NCBI RefSeq assembly: GCF_013337045.2
Contig: NZ_CP118259.1
Span: 372,001-436,000 of the forward strand
Direction of reading: 5' to 3'
DNA: 64,000 nt
DNA from: Agrobacterium vitis
GTDB lineage: Bacteria; Pseudomonadota; Alphaproteobacteria; Rhizobiales; Rhizobiaceae
The notes below the pieces were generated by a model. It had not been told where the DNA came from, searched no databases, and was given only the letters and a program-made list of their open reading frames with translations. How positions within the stretch are numbered: the first letter of the stretch is position 1; each line of letters begins with the position of its first letter. This document shows positions 1 through 9,640 of this stretch, one piece after another. Position numbers and translations under genes: made by a program.

Positions 1-94
1 GGGCATCAGTTCTGGGCATCAGGTCGCCAATGATGCCAAAACGGTATCCGGCACGACTGGAAAATCAAGAAATTAAAGGGCTTTTAGGGAGAAT

Positions 95-168
95 TGGCTG
101 GGGAACCTGGATTCGAACCAAGATTAACGGAGTCAGAGTCCGTCGTTCTACCGTTGAACTATTCCCCA
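95..168 (-). tRNA. tRNA-Gln (anticodon CTG)
   Basis: Read on the minus strand, the segment folds as a 74-nt tRNA. The acceptor stem TGGGGAA pairs with TTCCCCA, followed by discriminator G and an encoded CCA. The anticodon stem ACGGA/TCCGT encloses the loop CTCTGAC, so the anticodon is CTG, reading CAG glutamine codons. The T arm has the usual GGTTCGAATCC. The tRNA stands alone, with no second tRNA beside it. Confidence 0.95.
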
Positions 169-200
169 GCAGGGGCGGCGTTGCCGTCTGATGGATGCGG

Positions 201-228
201 CTTATAAACAAAAGCTGGTTGATTGCAA
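201..228 (-). promoter_or_regulatory. Probable sigma-70 promoter of the tRNA-Gln gene
   Basis: On the minus strand, TTGCAA (-35, 223-228) is separated by 16 bases from TATAAG (-10, 201-206). The tRNA 5' end lies 32 bases further on. Assignment is by motif and position only. The rest of the 169-476 interval shows nothing else I can name. Confidence 0.4.
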
Positions 229-476
229 CTGTCTTTTTGCAAAAAAGTGAACCTGTTCAAACAAATCGGTTTTGTCGCAGTTCCGCGCCTTGAGTGGCAT
301 TGGTTTCGGCCTTCCTTGACCGGAGAGGGAGGGGCTTAAAAAGCGTTTGGAGAAGCTTGCCGGGCCTGCTACAATTTTACCAACGAAAATCTAAGGATCG
401 CCAGCGGCATATTTGAAACGGACTTTCCTCTTGGATTTTCCTGATCAGACTTTGCGCGGCGCTATGGAAGACATCA

Positions 477-2288
477 GTGGTAGACCCTGGCAATGGCGGA
501 TTTCCGCCAGAAAACGGGGCGTCAACGTCAAACCGTACCGAGGGCAAGCCCTCGAGGCGCGGTCGGGGCAAGCGGAAAGGCCGGAAATCCGGGCCGCCAG
601 CTAACCCCGTGACGCAAGACCGGACGGCTTTGGCCGAGCCGGATCGACGTCCCATACAACAAGATCAGCAGGCGGCCCAGCAGGCGCCGGGCCGAAAGCG
701 TAAGCGTCGCAGGAAAGGCCGTGGCAACACATTGCCGGGACAGGGTCAGGCGGTGCCGCATCAGGGCGTGGAAACGCAAGGGACAGTGGCCCAGGCTGAA
801 CGGCAGGCAGAGCACCATCATCGCGATCAGGGCTCTGCCGGGCATGCGCCTCGCGATGCAGGTTTATCCAATACTCAAGGGCCTAATCCTCAACGGTCTA
901 CTCCTCAGGGGCCTCACACCAAAGAATCCCCTATCCAGGGACATGCCCTTGCTGGCGAAACCGGCGGTGCTGCCAGGAAACCGACCAGGAAGCGGCGGAA
1001 GAACCGGGGCCGGCAGAACGCCCAGGTTCGTCCCTTGCAGCCTGGCCGCAGCGTGGACGCCAAGCCCGCCTCTGCCAGCTATTGCCCGCCTGCCGTGGAG
1101 GGCCAGAAGTCGGCTGCCGGCTCTGGTGAGGCACCACATGGCCGCAGCCGACATGGCGGACATGGACATGCTCATGGTGGACAGGGACATCATCCGCATC
1201 ATGGAAAGCACCAGGGCCATCACTCCGGTCACGGTCCTTCTGACGACCATCCTGCCGATTTCTATGCGGCGCTTGATCTCGGCACCAATAATTGCCGGTT
1301 GTTGATTGCCCAGCCGACCCGGCCCGGCCAATTTCGGGTGGTGGATGCCTTTTCGCGCATCGTGCGTCTGGGGGAGGGGCTGGCTGCGACCGGTCGCCTG
1401 TCGCAGGACGCCATGGACCGGGCCATTGAGGCCCTGAAGGTCTGCGCCTCCAAACTGCATGGGGTTGACCTGCGCGGCAAGCGGCTGATCGCCACGGAGG
1501 CCTGCCGGGCCGCGGAGAATGGCGAGGCATTTCTGGAGCGGGTGCGGGCGGAGACCGGGCTTGAGCTGGAAATCATCAATCGCGAGACGGAAGCGCGGCT
1601 GGCGGTGTCCGGTTGTTCCTCGCTGGTTGGACGCGAAACCCGTTCGGTCGTGCTGTTTGATATCGGCGGCGGTTCCTCGGAAATCGCGGTGATCCGCATT
1701 GGCGACAATCGCTCCAGTCGTCTCGCCAATCACATCACCCACTGGACCTCGCTGCCGGTCGGCGTGGTCACGCTGTCGGAGCGCCATGGCGGGCGCGATG
1801 TTTCGCCCACGGTGTTCGAAGCGATGATTACCGAAGTGGCGGGCATGCTCGATCAGTTCGATTGCCCCTCGGTCGAGGCGCTTGGTCATTCTGCTGCCGA
1901 TGTCGATTTCCACCTGATCGGTACGTCCGGCACGGTGACGACACTTGCTGGCGTACATCTCGATCTGCCGCGCTATGATCGCCGTCGGGTGGATGGGCTA
2001 TGGTTGAGCGATGACGAGGTCTCGGCCATGCAGGCCAAGCTGCTGTCCTGGGATTACCAGAGCCGCGCCGCCAATCCCTGTATCGGCCCGGACCGGGCGG
2101 ATCTGGTGCTGGCTGGCTGCGCCATTTTGGAAGCGATCCGCAGGCGTTGGCCCTCCAGCCGTATGCGGGTGGCGGACCGGGGCTTGAGAGAAGGGCTGTT
2201 GACCGACATGATGGCTGATGACGGTGTCTGGCGACGCAATCGCACGCGACGTCCGCCGGGCAGCCGGGATCGTGTCCCGCATTTGTGA
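477..2288 (+). CDS. Ppx/GppA family phosphatase (exopolyphosphatase) with long N-terminal extension
   Basis: Ppx/GppA enzymes of the ASKHA fold hydrolyse polyphosphate or pppGpp in the cytoplasm. The catalytic domain starts near residue 263: DLGTNN at 267-272 is the first phosphate loop and DIGGGSSE at 395-402 the second. The first 260 residues are low complexity, with basic runs (GRGKRKGRK, PGRKRKRRRKGRG, KPTRKRRKNRGR) and a His/Gly-rich stretch at about 221-253, so the protein is roughly twice the size of the bare domain. The GTG start has GGAAG six bases upstream. rlmE follows by 86 bp on the same strand. Polyphosphate versus pppGpp specificity cannot be decided here. Confidence 0.88.
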   Translation: MVDPGNGGFPPENGASTSNRTEGKPSRRGRGKRKGRKSGPPANPVTQDRTALAEPDRRPIQQDQQAAQQAPGRKRKRRRKGRGNTLPGQGQAVPHQGVETQGTVAQAERQAEHHHRDQGSAGHAPRDAGLSNTQGPNPQRSTPQGPHTKESPIQGHALAGETGGAARKPTRKRRKNRGRQNAQVRPLQPGRSVDAKPASASYCPPAVEGQKSAAGSGEAPHGRSRHGGHGHAHGGQGHHPHHGKHQGHHSGHGPSDDHPADFYAALDLGTNNCRLLIAQPTRPGQFRVVDAFSRIVRLGEGLAATGRLSQDAMDRAIEALKVCASKLHGVDLRGKRLIATEACRAAENGEAFLERVRAETGLELEIINRETEARLAVSGCSSLVGRETRSVVLFDIGGGSSEIAVIRIGDNRSSRLANHITHWTSLPVGVVTLSERHGGRDVSPTVFEAMITEVAGMLDQFDCPSVEALGHSAADVDFHLIGTSGTVTTLAGVHLDLPRYDRRRVDGLWLSDDEVSAMQAKLLSWDYQSRAANPCIGPDRADLVLAGCAILEAIRRRWPSSRMRVADRGLREGLLTDMMADDGVWRRNRTRRPPGSRDRVPHL

Positions 2289-2305
2289 CCGGAAGTCATA
2301 TTGAG

Positions 2306-2358
2306 ACATAAAAGTGTTACAGCGGATCGAAGTGCGGATTTGCACAGGGCGCTGTCAG
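2306..2358 (+). repeat. Half copy of dispersed repeat family 1 (right half)
   Basis: The segment (ATAAAAGTGTTACAGCGGAT, then AGTGCGGATTTGCACAGGGCGCTGTC) matches the right half of the repeat seen in full at 15491-15600, 26447-26550 and 50083-50187. It fills most of the gap between the phosphatase gene and rlmE. Confidence 0.6.
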
Positions 2359-2374
2359 GAGTTGAGCAGCAAGC

Positions 2375-3160
2375 ATGACCAAACCACCTATTGGCGGTAA
2401 CCGCACCGGACGAAAACTGGGCCAGAAGGTCAAGAAGGGCAAGCTGAAGGCGTCTTCGCGGCGCTGGCTGGAGCGGCATATCAACGATCCCTATGTGCAG
2501 CGGGCCAAGCTGGAGGGCTACCGCGCGCGCGCGGCTTTCAAGCTGCTGGAAATCGATGAGAAGCACAATATTCTCAAAGGCGCCCGACGCATTATCGATC
2601 TGGGTGCTGCACCGGGCAGTTGGTCGCAGATTGCCGCCAATGTTACCGGGTCCACCGATAGTGACATCCGGGTTGCGGCCATCGACTTTCTGGAAATGAC
2701 CCAATTGCCGGGCGTGAAGATCCTGCAACTCGACTTTCTCGACCCCCAGGCGCCCGCCCTGTTGATGGAAGCGGTCGGCGGTGTGCCGGATGTGGTGATT
2801 TCCGACATGGCGGCACCCACCACCGGCCACCAGAAGACCGATCATATTCGCACCATGCATCTCTGCGAAGTGGCCGCCTATTTCGCTGTGGAAGTGCTGG
2901 CCGAGGGCGGACATTTTCTGGCGAAAACCTTCCAGGGCGGCACGGAAAAAGACCTGCTCAATATGCTCAAGCAGAATTTCAAGCAGGTCATTCATATAAA
3001 GCCAGCGTCATCACGTCAGGAATCGGTGGAAATGTTCCTGCTCGCCAAGGGCTTCAAGGGCAGGCGGTCCGGCAATGCGCTTGGTCATGAGGTGGAAGAC
3101 GATGGTCCTATGCCGCATGATCCGCGTGAGGATGCAACGGCTGACGAGGATCAGGATTGA
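2375..3160 (+). CDS. rlmE: 23S rRNA (uridine-2'-O)-methyltransferase RlmE (FtsJ/RrmJ)
   Basis: RlmE 2'-O-methylates U2552 of 23S rRNA in the large-subunit A loop, using S-adenosylmethionine. The SAM-binding motif [11 protein letters not shown] is at about 75-85. The catalytic tetrad K-D-K-E can be placed at K56, D144 (in [10 protein letters not shown]), K184 (AKTFQGG) and E219. The N-terminal 35 residues are basic, as is common for rhizobial members, and the last 30 are acidic. The ATG is 14 bp downstream of a repeat and preceded by GAG-rich sequence. It probably shares a transcript with the phosphatase gene upstream. Confidence 0.95.
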   Translation: MTKPPIGGNRTGRKLGQKVKKGKLKASSRRWLERHINDPYVQRAKLEGYRARAAFKLLEIDEKHNILKGARRIIDLGAAPGSWSQIAANVTGSTDSDIRVAAIDFLEMTQLPGVKILQLDFLDPQAPALLMEAVGGVPDVVISDMAAPTTGHQKTDHIRTMHLCEVAAYFAVEVLAEGGHFLAKTFQGGTEKDLLNMLKQNFKQVIHIKPASSRQESVEMFLLAKGFKGRRSGNALGHEVEDDGPMPHDPREDATADEDQD

Positions 3161-3173
3161 GCGGGAATAGTCA

Positions 3174-3557
3174 ATGCTGCTTTATATCACGCTTGGCTCC
3201 AACGACCTGGATCGTTCCGGACGGTTTTACGATGCCTGTCTCAGCGCGCTTGGCTTCATCCGCCGGGTGACGGAAAAAGACGAAATCGGCTATGGCGCGC
3301 CATCGGATGTGCGATGCCGGTTCTGGCTCGTCAGCCCTTATGATGGCAGGGCCGCCAGCTTCGGCAATGGTTCCATGGTGGCGCTCAATGCCGGTAGCCG
3401 GTCGGATGTCGAGGCTTTTTATGCGGCAGCATTGGCAAATGGCGGTTCAGATGAAGGCGCGCCGGGTTTGCGGCCTTTTCATGCGCATTTCTATGCCTGC
3501 TATGTCCGTGATCCCGATGGCAATAAATTATCGGCGGTCTGCGAGCGGCCAGAGTAA
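3174..3557 (+). CDS. VOC (glyoxalase/bleomycin-resistance fold) family protein
   Basis: A 127-residue single-module vicinal-oxygen-chelate protein. It opens with the beta-strand motif LLYITLGSNDLDRSGRFYDACLSALGF reduced to its key residues (G8, N9, D10, F17, Y18) and ends with the typical YVRDPDGNKLSAVC module. Such proteins bind a divalent metal and are lyases, dioxygenases or antibiotic-binding proteins. Nothing here identifies the substrate. It begins 13 bp after rlmE on the same strand and probably shares its transcript. It converges on the GGDEF/EAL gene with only 11 bp between stops. Confidence 0.85.
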   Translation: MLLYITLGSNDLDRSGRFYDACLSALGFIRRVTEKDEIGYGAPSDVRCRFWLVSPYDGRAASFGNGSMVALNAGSRSDVEAFYAAALANGGSDEGAPGLRPFHAHFYACYVRDPDGNKLSAVCERPE

Positions 3558-3568
3558 TTGGCGGCTAC

Positions 3569-4936
3569 TCAATAGCCTGAAAACGGCCCCGTCTGCCTGC
3601 GAGCGGCAAAGTCGGAATATTGGCGCGATAGATAGCGCAGCGTCGCCATCGCATCGGCGGGCCTGCCGAAATAATAGCCCTGGCCCATGGTGCAGCCGAG
3701 GGCCAGGAGCCGGGTTGCTTCGCTAAGGGTTTCTATGCCTTCGGCCACCACTTGCAGCTTCAGGCCTTCACACATGGTAATGATCGCTCGGACGATATGT
3801 TCGGAGGTGGTGTCGGTGGTGATCGCCGAGACGAAGGCCCGATCGATTTTGACCTTGTCAAAGGTAAATTCCCTCAAGCGGCCAAGGCTGGATTGGCCGG
3901 TGCCGAAATCGTCGAGCGAGATGCGCACGCCTGCTGCACGCAGTTCGGCAATGATCCGCCCGGCCATGTCGGCGGAACTCATCACAGCGGTCTCGGTAAT
4001 CTCCAGTTCCAGCCGCGACGGGTCGAGGCCGACGCTGTTGACGATCGACAGCGTGCGTGAGGCCGTGCCGGAATCCGTCAATTGCACCGAGGAAAGGTTG
4101 AAGGACAAAAACAGTTCTCGCGGCCAGGTCAGCGCCGCTTCCGCAGCCTTGCGCAGCAGGGTTTCCGACAGCGTGTCGATAAAGCCCCTATCCTCGGCCA
4201 GCGGCACGAAGATCGCTGGTGAGACGAAGCCGAGATCGGGGTCAATCCAGCGAGCGAGCGCCTCGAACCCCAGAACCTTGCCATCGACAAGCGAGACGAT
4301 TGGCTGGAAATGCGTATCGACGGCATCGTTGATGATCGCATTGCGCAGGGCTTGCTCCAATTGGGTGGAGCGGCGCATTTCCTGGGCAATTTCTCGCGAA
4401 TAGACGGTTATCTGGCCGCGTCCGCGCCGTTTTGAGCGATAAAGAGCCGTCTCCGCACTCTTCATCAGCGTCTCGACATCGTCTCCGGCAAAGGGAAAGA
4501 TTGCAAAGCCCAGTGAGGCCGAAAGCCGGACATTGCGGTCGCCGAGGTCGTAGGGTGCTGATAGCACGTCCTTGATCAGATTGCCGATCCGCTCGGCGCT
4601 GATCTGTTCGAAAATCAGCGGCAGGACCACGGCAAATTCGTCACCATCGTGACGGGTAACAATGGCGCCGTCGGGAATACAGGCCTTGAGGCGATGCGCG
4701 ACCTGGCACAGGATCTCATCGCCCGCCAGCGACCCGAACAGATCGTTGATTGGCTTGAAACCGTCCAGATTGACCAAAGCCACCGTAAATGGTGCGGGAT
4801 CGGCTGCACGCTCCGCCGATAGGCCGCGGATTCGCTCCTGCAGTCTGTGGCGATTGCCAAGCCCCGTCAGCGGATCGGTAAAAGCCTTGGCCTCTCCCTG
4901 ATCGATGTCTGGCACTATGGTGTTGGCCGCACCCAT
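3569..4936 (-). CDS. GGDEF-EAL cyclic-di-GMP turnover protein, no sensor domain
   Basis: Residues about 20-180 form a GGDEF domain and 190-440 an EAL domain; no transmembrane or PAS segment precedes them. The GGDEF signature is changed to DGDEF (in TRHDGDEFAVV) and no RxxD inhibitory site is visible, so cyclase activity is doubtful. The EAL domain keeps the phosphodiesterase residues: FEALARW, NLS, EITE, DDFGTG, VKID, VAEGIET and QGYYFGRP. I therefore infer mainly c-di-GMP hydrolysis, possibly with GTP regulation through the first domain. The ATG at 4936 is preceded by GGGATAATGA. Confidence 0.9.
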   Translation of the reverse strand: MGAANTIVPDIDQGEAKAFTDPLTGLGNRHRLQERIRGLSAERAADPAPFTVALVNLDGFKPINDLFGSLAGDEILCQVAHRLKACIPDGAIVTRHDGDEFAVVLPLIFEQISAERIGNLIKDVLSAPYDLGDRNVRLSASLGFAIFPFAGDDVETLMKSAETALYRSKRRGRGQITVYSREIAQEMRRSTQLEQALRNAIINDAVDTHFQPIVSLVDGKVLGFEALARWIDPDLGFVSPAIFVPLAEDRGFIDTLSETLLRKAAEAALTWPRELFLSFNLSSVQLTDSGTASRTLSIVNSVGLDPSRLELEITETAVMSSADMAGRIIAELRAAGVRISLDDFGTGQSSLGRLREFTFDKVKIDRAFVSAITTDTTSEHIVRAIITMCEGLKLQVVAEGIETLSEATRLLALGCTMGQGYYFGRPADAMATLRYLSRQYSDFAARRQTGPFSGY

Positions 4937-5376
4937 TCATTATCCCAAAAAAAGTCACACTTCACGGGACTACCATGCGCATTAAAAATTAATAAAATTC
5001 TATCGTTTAGCCAGCCGGGACTATGGATTTTTACCCGTGATTTACTGCATACACCTAGAGCTTGTCAGGTTCACATTGCATCAGAAAAACCGTGTGGTCC
5101 TTAATGCCGTTTGTCTTTTCGGCAAAACCGATTTCATTTGTCGCTGACAAACGCACCTGCATGATGCCTTGAACCGGCTTGGGACATCAGGAATTATGCA
5201 AAAAGCATAGTGCGTTACAGATTCTTAGTGCGTTTTATAAAACGCACGGCGCTGTCCATGGTTTCCGGCACGATATAAACTGGGGCGAAAGCTGGATATT
5301 GGCTGTTTCTTTCCAGCGACCTCGTTTTTACGCGAGGCGATCTGTCAGGTTCGGAACCACCCGGCAGACCAAGCCA
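4937..5376. other. Intergenic region, divided by repeat fragments
   Basis: A 440-bp non-coding stretch upstream of the GGDEF/EAL gene and downstream of the PAS/receiver gene. The first 100 bp are AT-rich and probably hold the GGDEF/EAL promoter, though I cannot place it exactly. At 5058-5078, on the minus strand, there is a copy of a short repeat (CAATGTGAACCTGACAAGCTC) also seen at 37371-37394 and 51078-51098. A family 1 repeat follows at 5191-5257. Confidence 0.5.
5191..5257 (+). repeat. Partial copy of dispersed repeat family 1
   Basis: GAATTATGCA starts the copy and CGGCGCTGTC ends it. Inside is a perfect 20-bp palindrome, GTGCGTTTTATAAAACGCAC, at 5228-5247. The same arrangement recurs at 38447-38480. 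Confidence 0.65.
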
Positions 5377-7041
5377 TCACGCTGTTGCGTGACGGCTGGC
5401 TTGCAGATGTCGCTCCAGAAGTTGTTCGATCATGTCGGGGCTGAGCGGCTTGACGATGACATCATCCATGCCCGCGTCCAGGCATCGGCCCCGGTCATGG
5501 TCGAAGGCTGGTACCAGCACGCCGATAATGGCCGAGCGGGGATCTCCGGGCCGTTGCCTTTGCCGCATCAGGCGGCAGAGATCCATGCCATTGATATCCG
5601 GGAGCGAAATATCCATGAGTACGATGGGGGGACGTTCGGCCTGCCAGATCGCCAGGGCATCCGCACCGTTAACCGCCAGTTTGTAGCTGCGGCCAAGTCC
5701 TTCGAGGATTTGCGAAAACACGATCTGGTTGACTTCATTGTCTTCGACAACAAGGATGTCGACCGTCTTCTTTGGCGCGCGCACGATGCCTGCCGGATGA
5801 GGCCCTGTCTGCGCAGCTGTCGCTGCCCGTGGCTGAAAATGCTGGGTGAGGCGCGCGGCGACGCTGTCGCGGTCAGCAACGAGGGTTCGCGTCGTATCAT
5901 CGAGTGCAAGCTGCTCCCGGCTGACGGACATGGCTCTGTCGGTAATGATCAGGTCAATGGACATGGTCATCGATCTGGCGAGCTCAATGACGGCGCGCAA
6001 TTCATAGAGGCTGTGAACAATGCAGCGATCGCTTGCCTGTTGCGGCAGTACGCCAAGGGCATTGGCGACGAAAATCGGATCGCTGCTGGCAATCAACACA
6101 CGTTGCCGCAGGCTGTCTTCTTGTGGAGGCTCGGTTGCTGGTTGCGGCTGTTTTTGCGGTGAAGATATCGGTAGGGCTGTGGGGCGCGCCTGGCCTGGTG
6201 CGTTTCTACTTTCCGCCCGGATCGTCGGGCGAAGCAGATGGGCGGCGCCGTCGACGCTTGCAAAGGTCACCACGCAAAAGCTGCGGTCGGTTTTGCCGAT
6301 CCGATTGATATAAGCAGCCGGTGAGGCTTGCGACGAGCCGGGATCGGCAATTCGGATGAAGCGCTCGCGAATACCGACCTGCTGCTCAGCCTGCTGCAAG
6401 CTGGCGAGGAAGCGGCTTTCAAGCAGATCTGCAGCAGGGCGGCCCAGAATAGCGTCTTCACTTACCCCCATCATGGCAACGAACGCCTTGTTCATGCCAA
6501 CGACGATATGCTGATGATCCCAGACCACGACCGGTTGCGGCAGGCTGTCGAGAATATCTTCTGTGACTTCGACCCGTTCCAGATCGGTGCGCCATTGTTC
6601 TTCGCGCTTTTTCTGTTCGGTAATATCGGAAATCGCGCAAATGCCAAAGCCATTGGCGAGCCGCCGGTTGAGCTGGCGCACTGTGCGCTTCTTCACGGTT
6701 CTGTCGAGTGTTTCGAACCGTTCGCGCCAATGGGCGGCAACCCGCTCGGCCAGCCACTCTTCTCTTGACGGTGGGGTGGGGGCCAGTATGGCGCGGATGC
6801 AATGATCGTAAATCGCGCCCAGGCAGTCACGCAGCCTGGTCCCTGCCTGCAGGTAGAATTCCGGAATTTCAAAGAAGTTCAGCAAGTGTGGGCTCGCATA
6901 GACGATAATATCATCGCTATCGACCACCAGAAGCGCGCTACCCTGCGCATCGCAGACGGCATCGAGAAGGCTGTGCTCCAGAACCAGGGCGCTTGCCCAG
7001 GTCCGGTCCGTTACCTGCCTGTCGCCCGGTTGCTTATGCAT
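5377..7041 (-). CDS. PAS-PAS-receiver protein lacking a kinase core
   Basis: A 554-residue protein. Two PAS-like modules are visible, one around residues 30-85 (DSDDIIVYASPHLLNFFEIP) and one around 165-215 (DSLPQPVVVWDH...NKAFVAMMG). The C-terminus is a full response-regulator receiver (about 430-545) with VVEDN, phospho-acceptor D in LMDISLPDINGMD, and KP near the end. Between them is a second, poorer receiver-like stretch starting RVLIASSDPIF at about 315. No H-box or HATPase domain is present. The start is the ATG at 7041, preceded by GGAGG, rather than an in-frame TTG 12 bases upstream. An adaptor or phosphate sink in a phosphorelay is an inference. Confidence 0.8.
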   Translation of the reverse strand: MHKQPGDRQVTDRTWASALVLEHSLLDAVCDAQGSALLVVDSDDIIVYASPHLLNFFEIPEFYLQAGTRLRDCLGAIYDHCIRAILAPTPPSREEWLAERVAAHWRERFETLDRTVKKRTVRQLNRRLANGFGICAISDITEQKKREEQWRTDLERVEVTEDILDSLPQPVVVWDHQHIVVGMNKAFVAMMGVSEDAILGRPAADLLESRFLASLQQAEQQVGIRERFIRIADPGSSQASPAAYINRIGKTDRSFCVVTFASVDGAAHLLRPTIRAESRNAPGQARPTALPISSPQKQPQPATEPPQEDSLRQRVLIASSDPIFVANALGVLPQQASDRCIVHSLYELRAVIELARSMTMSIDLIITDRAMSVSREQLALDDTTRTLVADRDSVAARLTQHFQPRAATAAQTGPHPAGIVRAPKKTVDILVVEDNEVNQIVFSQILEGLGRSYKLAVNGADALAIWQAERPPIVLMDISLPDINGMDLCRLMRQRQRPGDPRSAIIGVLVPAFDHDRGRCLDAGMDDVIVKPLSPDMIEQLLERHLQASRHATA

Positions 7042-7403
7042 CTTCGCCTCCAAGGCGTTGCATCTCGTTCAAGATAAGCATCGGCCGCATTATCCTACCA
7101 ACCATGTTTACTGCATGGCCAGCCGGATCGGAATCGACTCCCGGTAGAAACATGCAGCCAATAGAACTTTTTTGCGTTTTTGTTGTGCCTCGATGATACC
7201 AAACAGTGCAGGAGTGGGTCACGCCAACCGGAGCAGCGGGTTTTCTTCGGCGACCGCGATCAAAAACGATTAAAGTTGAATTAAGCCTATTGGTATTCGA
7301 TTAATGCCCCCTTAATGACGGGGGCGAGAGGTCGGGAAAGATCGCGGTGAATTGCGCCCTTGCCGGGCTTTCTTCTTGGCCGACAATTGGCGACAATAAG
7401 CGT
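7042..7403. other. Divergent intergenic region upstream of mutL
   Basis: About 360 bp between the divergent PAS/receiver gene and mutL. It should contain promoters for both. A GC-rich hairpin GCCCCC-N8-GGGGGC lies at 7306-7325, roughly 80 bases before the mutL ATG. An open frame continues upstream of mutL through this region but shows no family homology. Confidence 0.4.
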
Positions 7404-9257
7404 ATGAGCATCAAACAGCTTTCGGAAACCTTGATCAACCAGATCGCCGCTGGCGAGGTGATCGAGCGCCCGGCCAGTGCCGCCAAGGAATTGATCGAAA
7501 ACGCCATCGATGCCGGTGCAAGCCGCATCGAGATTGCCACCGCGGGTGGCGGCAAGGCGCTGCTGCGCATCACCGACAATGGGTGCGGCATGGATGGGCA
7601 GGATCTGGCGCTGGCGGTTCGCCGTCATTGCACCTCCAAGCTCAATGATTCGTTGATGGACATCAAGAGCCTCGGCTTTCGTGGTGAGGCGCTGCCCTCC
7701 ATCGGCTCGGTGGCACGCCTGACCATTGCCAGCCGCAGAGCAGACAGCGCCAGTGCTTTCCAGATCGCGGTGGAAGGCGGCAAGGTTGGAGAGGTGCGCC
7801 CCGCACCCGGCAATCCCGGCACGGTGGTCGAGGTGCGCGACCTGTTTTTCGCCACGCCGGCCCGGCTGAAATTTCTGAAAACCGAAAGAGCCGAGGCCGC
7901 TGCGATTACCGAAATGGTCAAGCGCATGGCCATCGCCTTTCCGAAGATCCGCTTCGTCCTGTCCGGCTCCGACCGTTCGACCCTGGAACTGCCGTCGACC
8001 GGCGACGATCATCTCGCTCGAATTGCCCAGGTTCTCGGTCCCGATTTCCGGGATAATGCCATTGCGCTTGATGCCGAGCGCGAGGATGTGCATCTGGGCG
8101 GCTTTGCCGGTGTGCCGACCTTCAACCGTGGCAATTCAGCCCATCAATATGCCTTCGTCAATGGCCGTCCGGTGCAGGATAAGCTGATCCTGTCGGCCAT
8201 TCGCGGCGCCTATGCCGAAACCGTGCCGCATGGCCGCTATCCGGTGGCGGTGCTGGCGCTGACGGTCGATCCGGCTCTGGTCGATGTCAATGTCCATCCG
8301 GCCAAGTCGGATGTTCGGTTTCGCGATCCAGGCCTGGTGCGCGGCCTGATCGTCGGGGCAATCCGCCAGGCCTTGACGCGCGAAGGCGACCGGTCATCGA
8401 CGGCGGGAGCCGGTGCCATGCTGCGGGCCTTTCGCCCTGGTGCAAATGGTGGTTTTGCCGAAGGCGCGCAGGCGGCTGCGAACAATTCTTATTCGCCCGC
8501 CTATGGCGCACGACCGGCGCAGCCTTCAGCATGGAGCGTCGATACATCTCCCCATAGGCCGCTCGATGGTGGTCAGAACCGGTTTGACGGTCTGGCGATG
8601 CCAGCGGCCCGGGCGGATGGGCATGTTTCGCCCTCACAGATCTCCGAGCCGGTGGCGATGGCGATGGAAAGTGGCTCGTTTCGCCTCGGCGCGGCGCGGG
8701 CGCAGGTTCACGCCAATTACATCGTCGCCCAGACGCAGGACGGACTGGTGATCGTCGATCAACATGCCGCCCACGAGCGGCTGGTGTTTGAGGATATGCG
8801 CAAGGCGCTATCGGGGCGCAGATTGCCCAGCCAGGGCCTGCTCATTCCCGAGATCATCAGCCTGCCGGAAGAAGATTGCGACCGGCTGATGGATCACGCC
8901 GAGAACCTCGACAAGCTGGGCCTTGCAATCGAGCGGTTCGGGCCGGGAGCGATTGCGGTACGCGAGACGCCTGCCATGCTGGGTGAAGTGGATGTGCCGG
9001 GACTTGTCCGGCAATTGGCCGATGAGATTGCCGAATGGGAAACGGCAGGCAGCCTGTTTGCCCGGCTGGAACATGTGGCGGCTACCATGGCCTGCCACGG
9101 ATCGGTGCGCTCCGGTCGGCTGCTGCGGGTCGAGGAAATGAATGCGCTGCTTCGAAAAATGGAGGAAACGCCAGGTTCCGGCCAATGCAATCACGGGCGC
9201 CCAACCTATATCGAACTGAAACTGTCGGATATCGAGCGGCTGTTCGGTCGCAGTTGA
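7404..9257 (+). CDS. mutL: DNA mismatch repair protein MutL
   Basis: MutL couples mismatch recognition by MutS to strand removal. The 617-residue protein has the N-terminal GHKL ATPase: [10 protein letters not shown] (Mg/ATP-binding Asn), DNGCGM, and [14 protein letters not shown] Pro/Gly/Ala-rich linker of about 100 residues follows. The C-terminal dimerisation domain carries [12 protein letters not shown] at 452-463, fitting the DQHA(X)2E(X)4E metal-binding endonuclease motif, as expected in bacteria without MutH. The start is the ATG giving [20 protein letters not shown], where family similarity begins; the open frame runs 57 bases further upstream without support. Confidence 0.97.
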   Translation: MSIKQLSETLINQIAAGEVIERPASAAKELIENAIDAGASRIEIATAGGGKALLRITDNGCGMDGQDLALAVRRHCTSKLNDSLMDIKSLGFRGEALPSIGSVARLTIASRRADSASAFQIAVEGGKVGEVRPAPGNPGTVVEVRDLFFATPARLKFLKTERAEAAAITEMVKRMAIAFPKIRFVLSGSDRSTLELPSTGDDHLARIAQVLGPDFRDNAIALDAEREDVHLGGFAGVPTFNRGNSAHQYAFVNGRPVQDKLILSAIRGAYAETVPHGRYPVAVLALTVDPALVDVNVHPAKSDVRFRDPGLVRGLIVGAIRQALTREGDRSSTAGAGAMLRAFRPGANGGFAEGAQAAANNSYSPAYGARPAQPSAWSVDTSPHRPLDGGQNRFDGLAMPAARADGHVSPSQISEPVAMAMESGSFRLGAARAQVHANYIVAQTQDGLVIVDQHAAHERLVFEDMRKALSGRRLPSQGLLIPEIISLPEEDCDRLMDHAENLDKLGLAIERFGPGAIAVRETPAMLGEVDVPGLVRQLADEIAEWETAGSLFARLEHVAATMACHGSVRSGRLLRVEEMNALLRKMEETPGSGQCNHGRPTYIELKLSDIERLFGRS

Positions 9258-9373
9258 CGGTTGATTGCAAAGACAGTTTGTGTGCATTTATAGACGGCAT
9301 GCTACTGCCGGTTTGGTACGCAACGGCAAGCTGTACAAAACGACAAGAACAAGACGAGAGTTAGGACCACTCC

Positions 9374-9604
9374 ATGAATCGCTTCGAAAGCCGTGGAAAT
9401 CGCGAGGCCACGGTGAAATATCTGGATGCGGATTTCCAGATTACCTTTCCCGGCTCCTACGTGGTCTGCGCCATCACCGGCCGGCCGATCACCATTGATG
9501 AGCTGAAATACTGGAGCGTCGACCGCCAGGAAGCCTATGTTGATGCAGCGGCCTCGCTCGAAGCGGAAAAGCGCGCCGGCAACCTTCCGAACCAGAAGCG
9601 GTAA
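9374..9604 (+). CDS. DUF2093 domain-containing small protein
   Basis: A 76-residue protein that fits the alphaproteobacterial DUF2093 family, with the core KYLDADFQI...GSYVVCAITGRPITIDELKYWSV. The charged, Ala-rich C-terminus (AAASLEAEKRAG) probably forms a helix. No function is established for the family. It sits 117 bp after mutL on the same strand and converges on lpxK, a neighbourhood I recognise from other Rhizobiaceae. The ATG has GAGAGTTAGGACC upstream. Confidence 0.88.
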   Translation: MNRFESRGNREATVKYLDADFQITFPGSYVVCAITGRPITIDELKYWSVDRQEAYVDAAASLEAEKRAGNLPNQKR

Positions 9605-9640
9605 GCGGCCCGACCCGGTGCGCGGGCAATGCGGCTTGCG

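Noticed and set aside
864..1958. 364-codon minus-strand open frame opposite the Ppx/GppA gene
   Set aside because: It is the antisense of a gene with clear catalytic motifs, and its residues show the Arg/Pro-rich bias of a GC-rich shadow frame.
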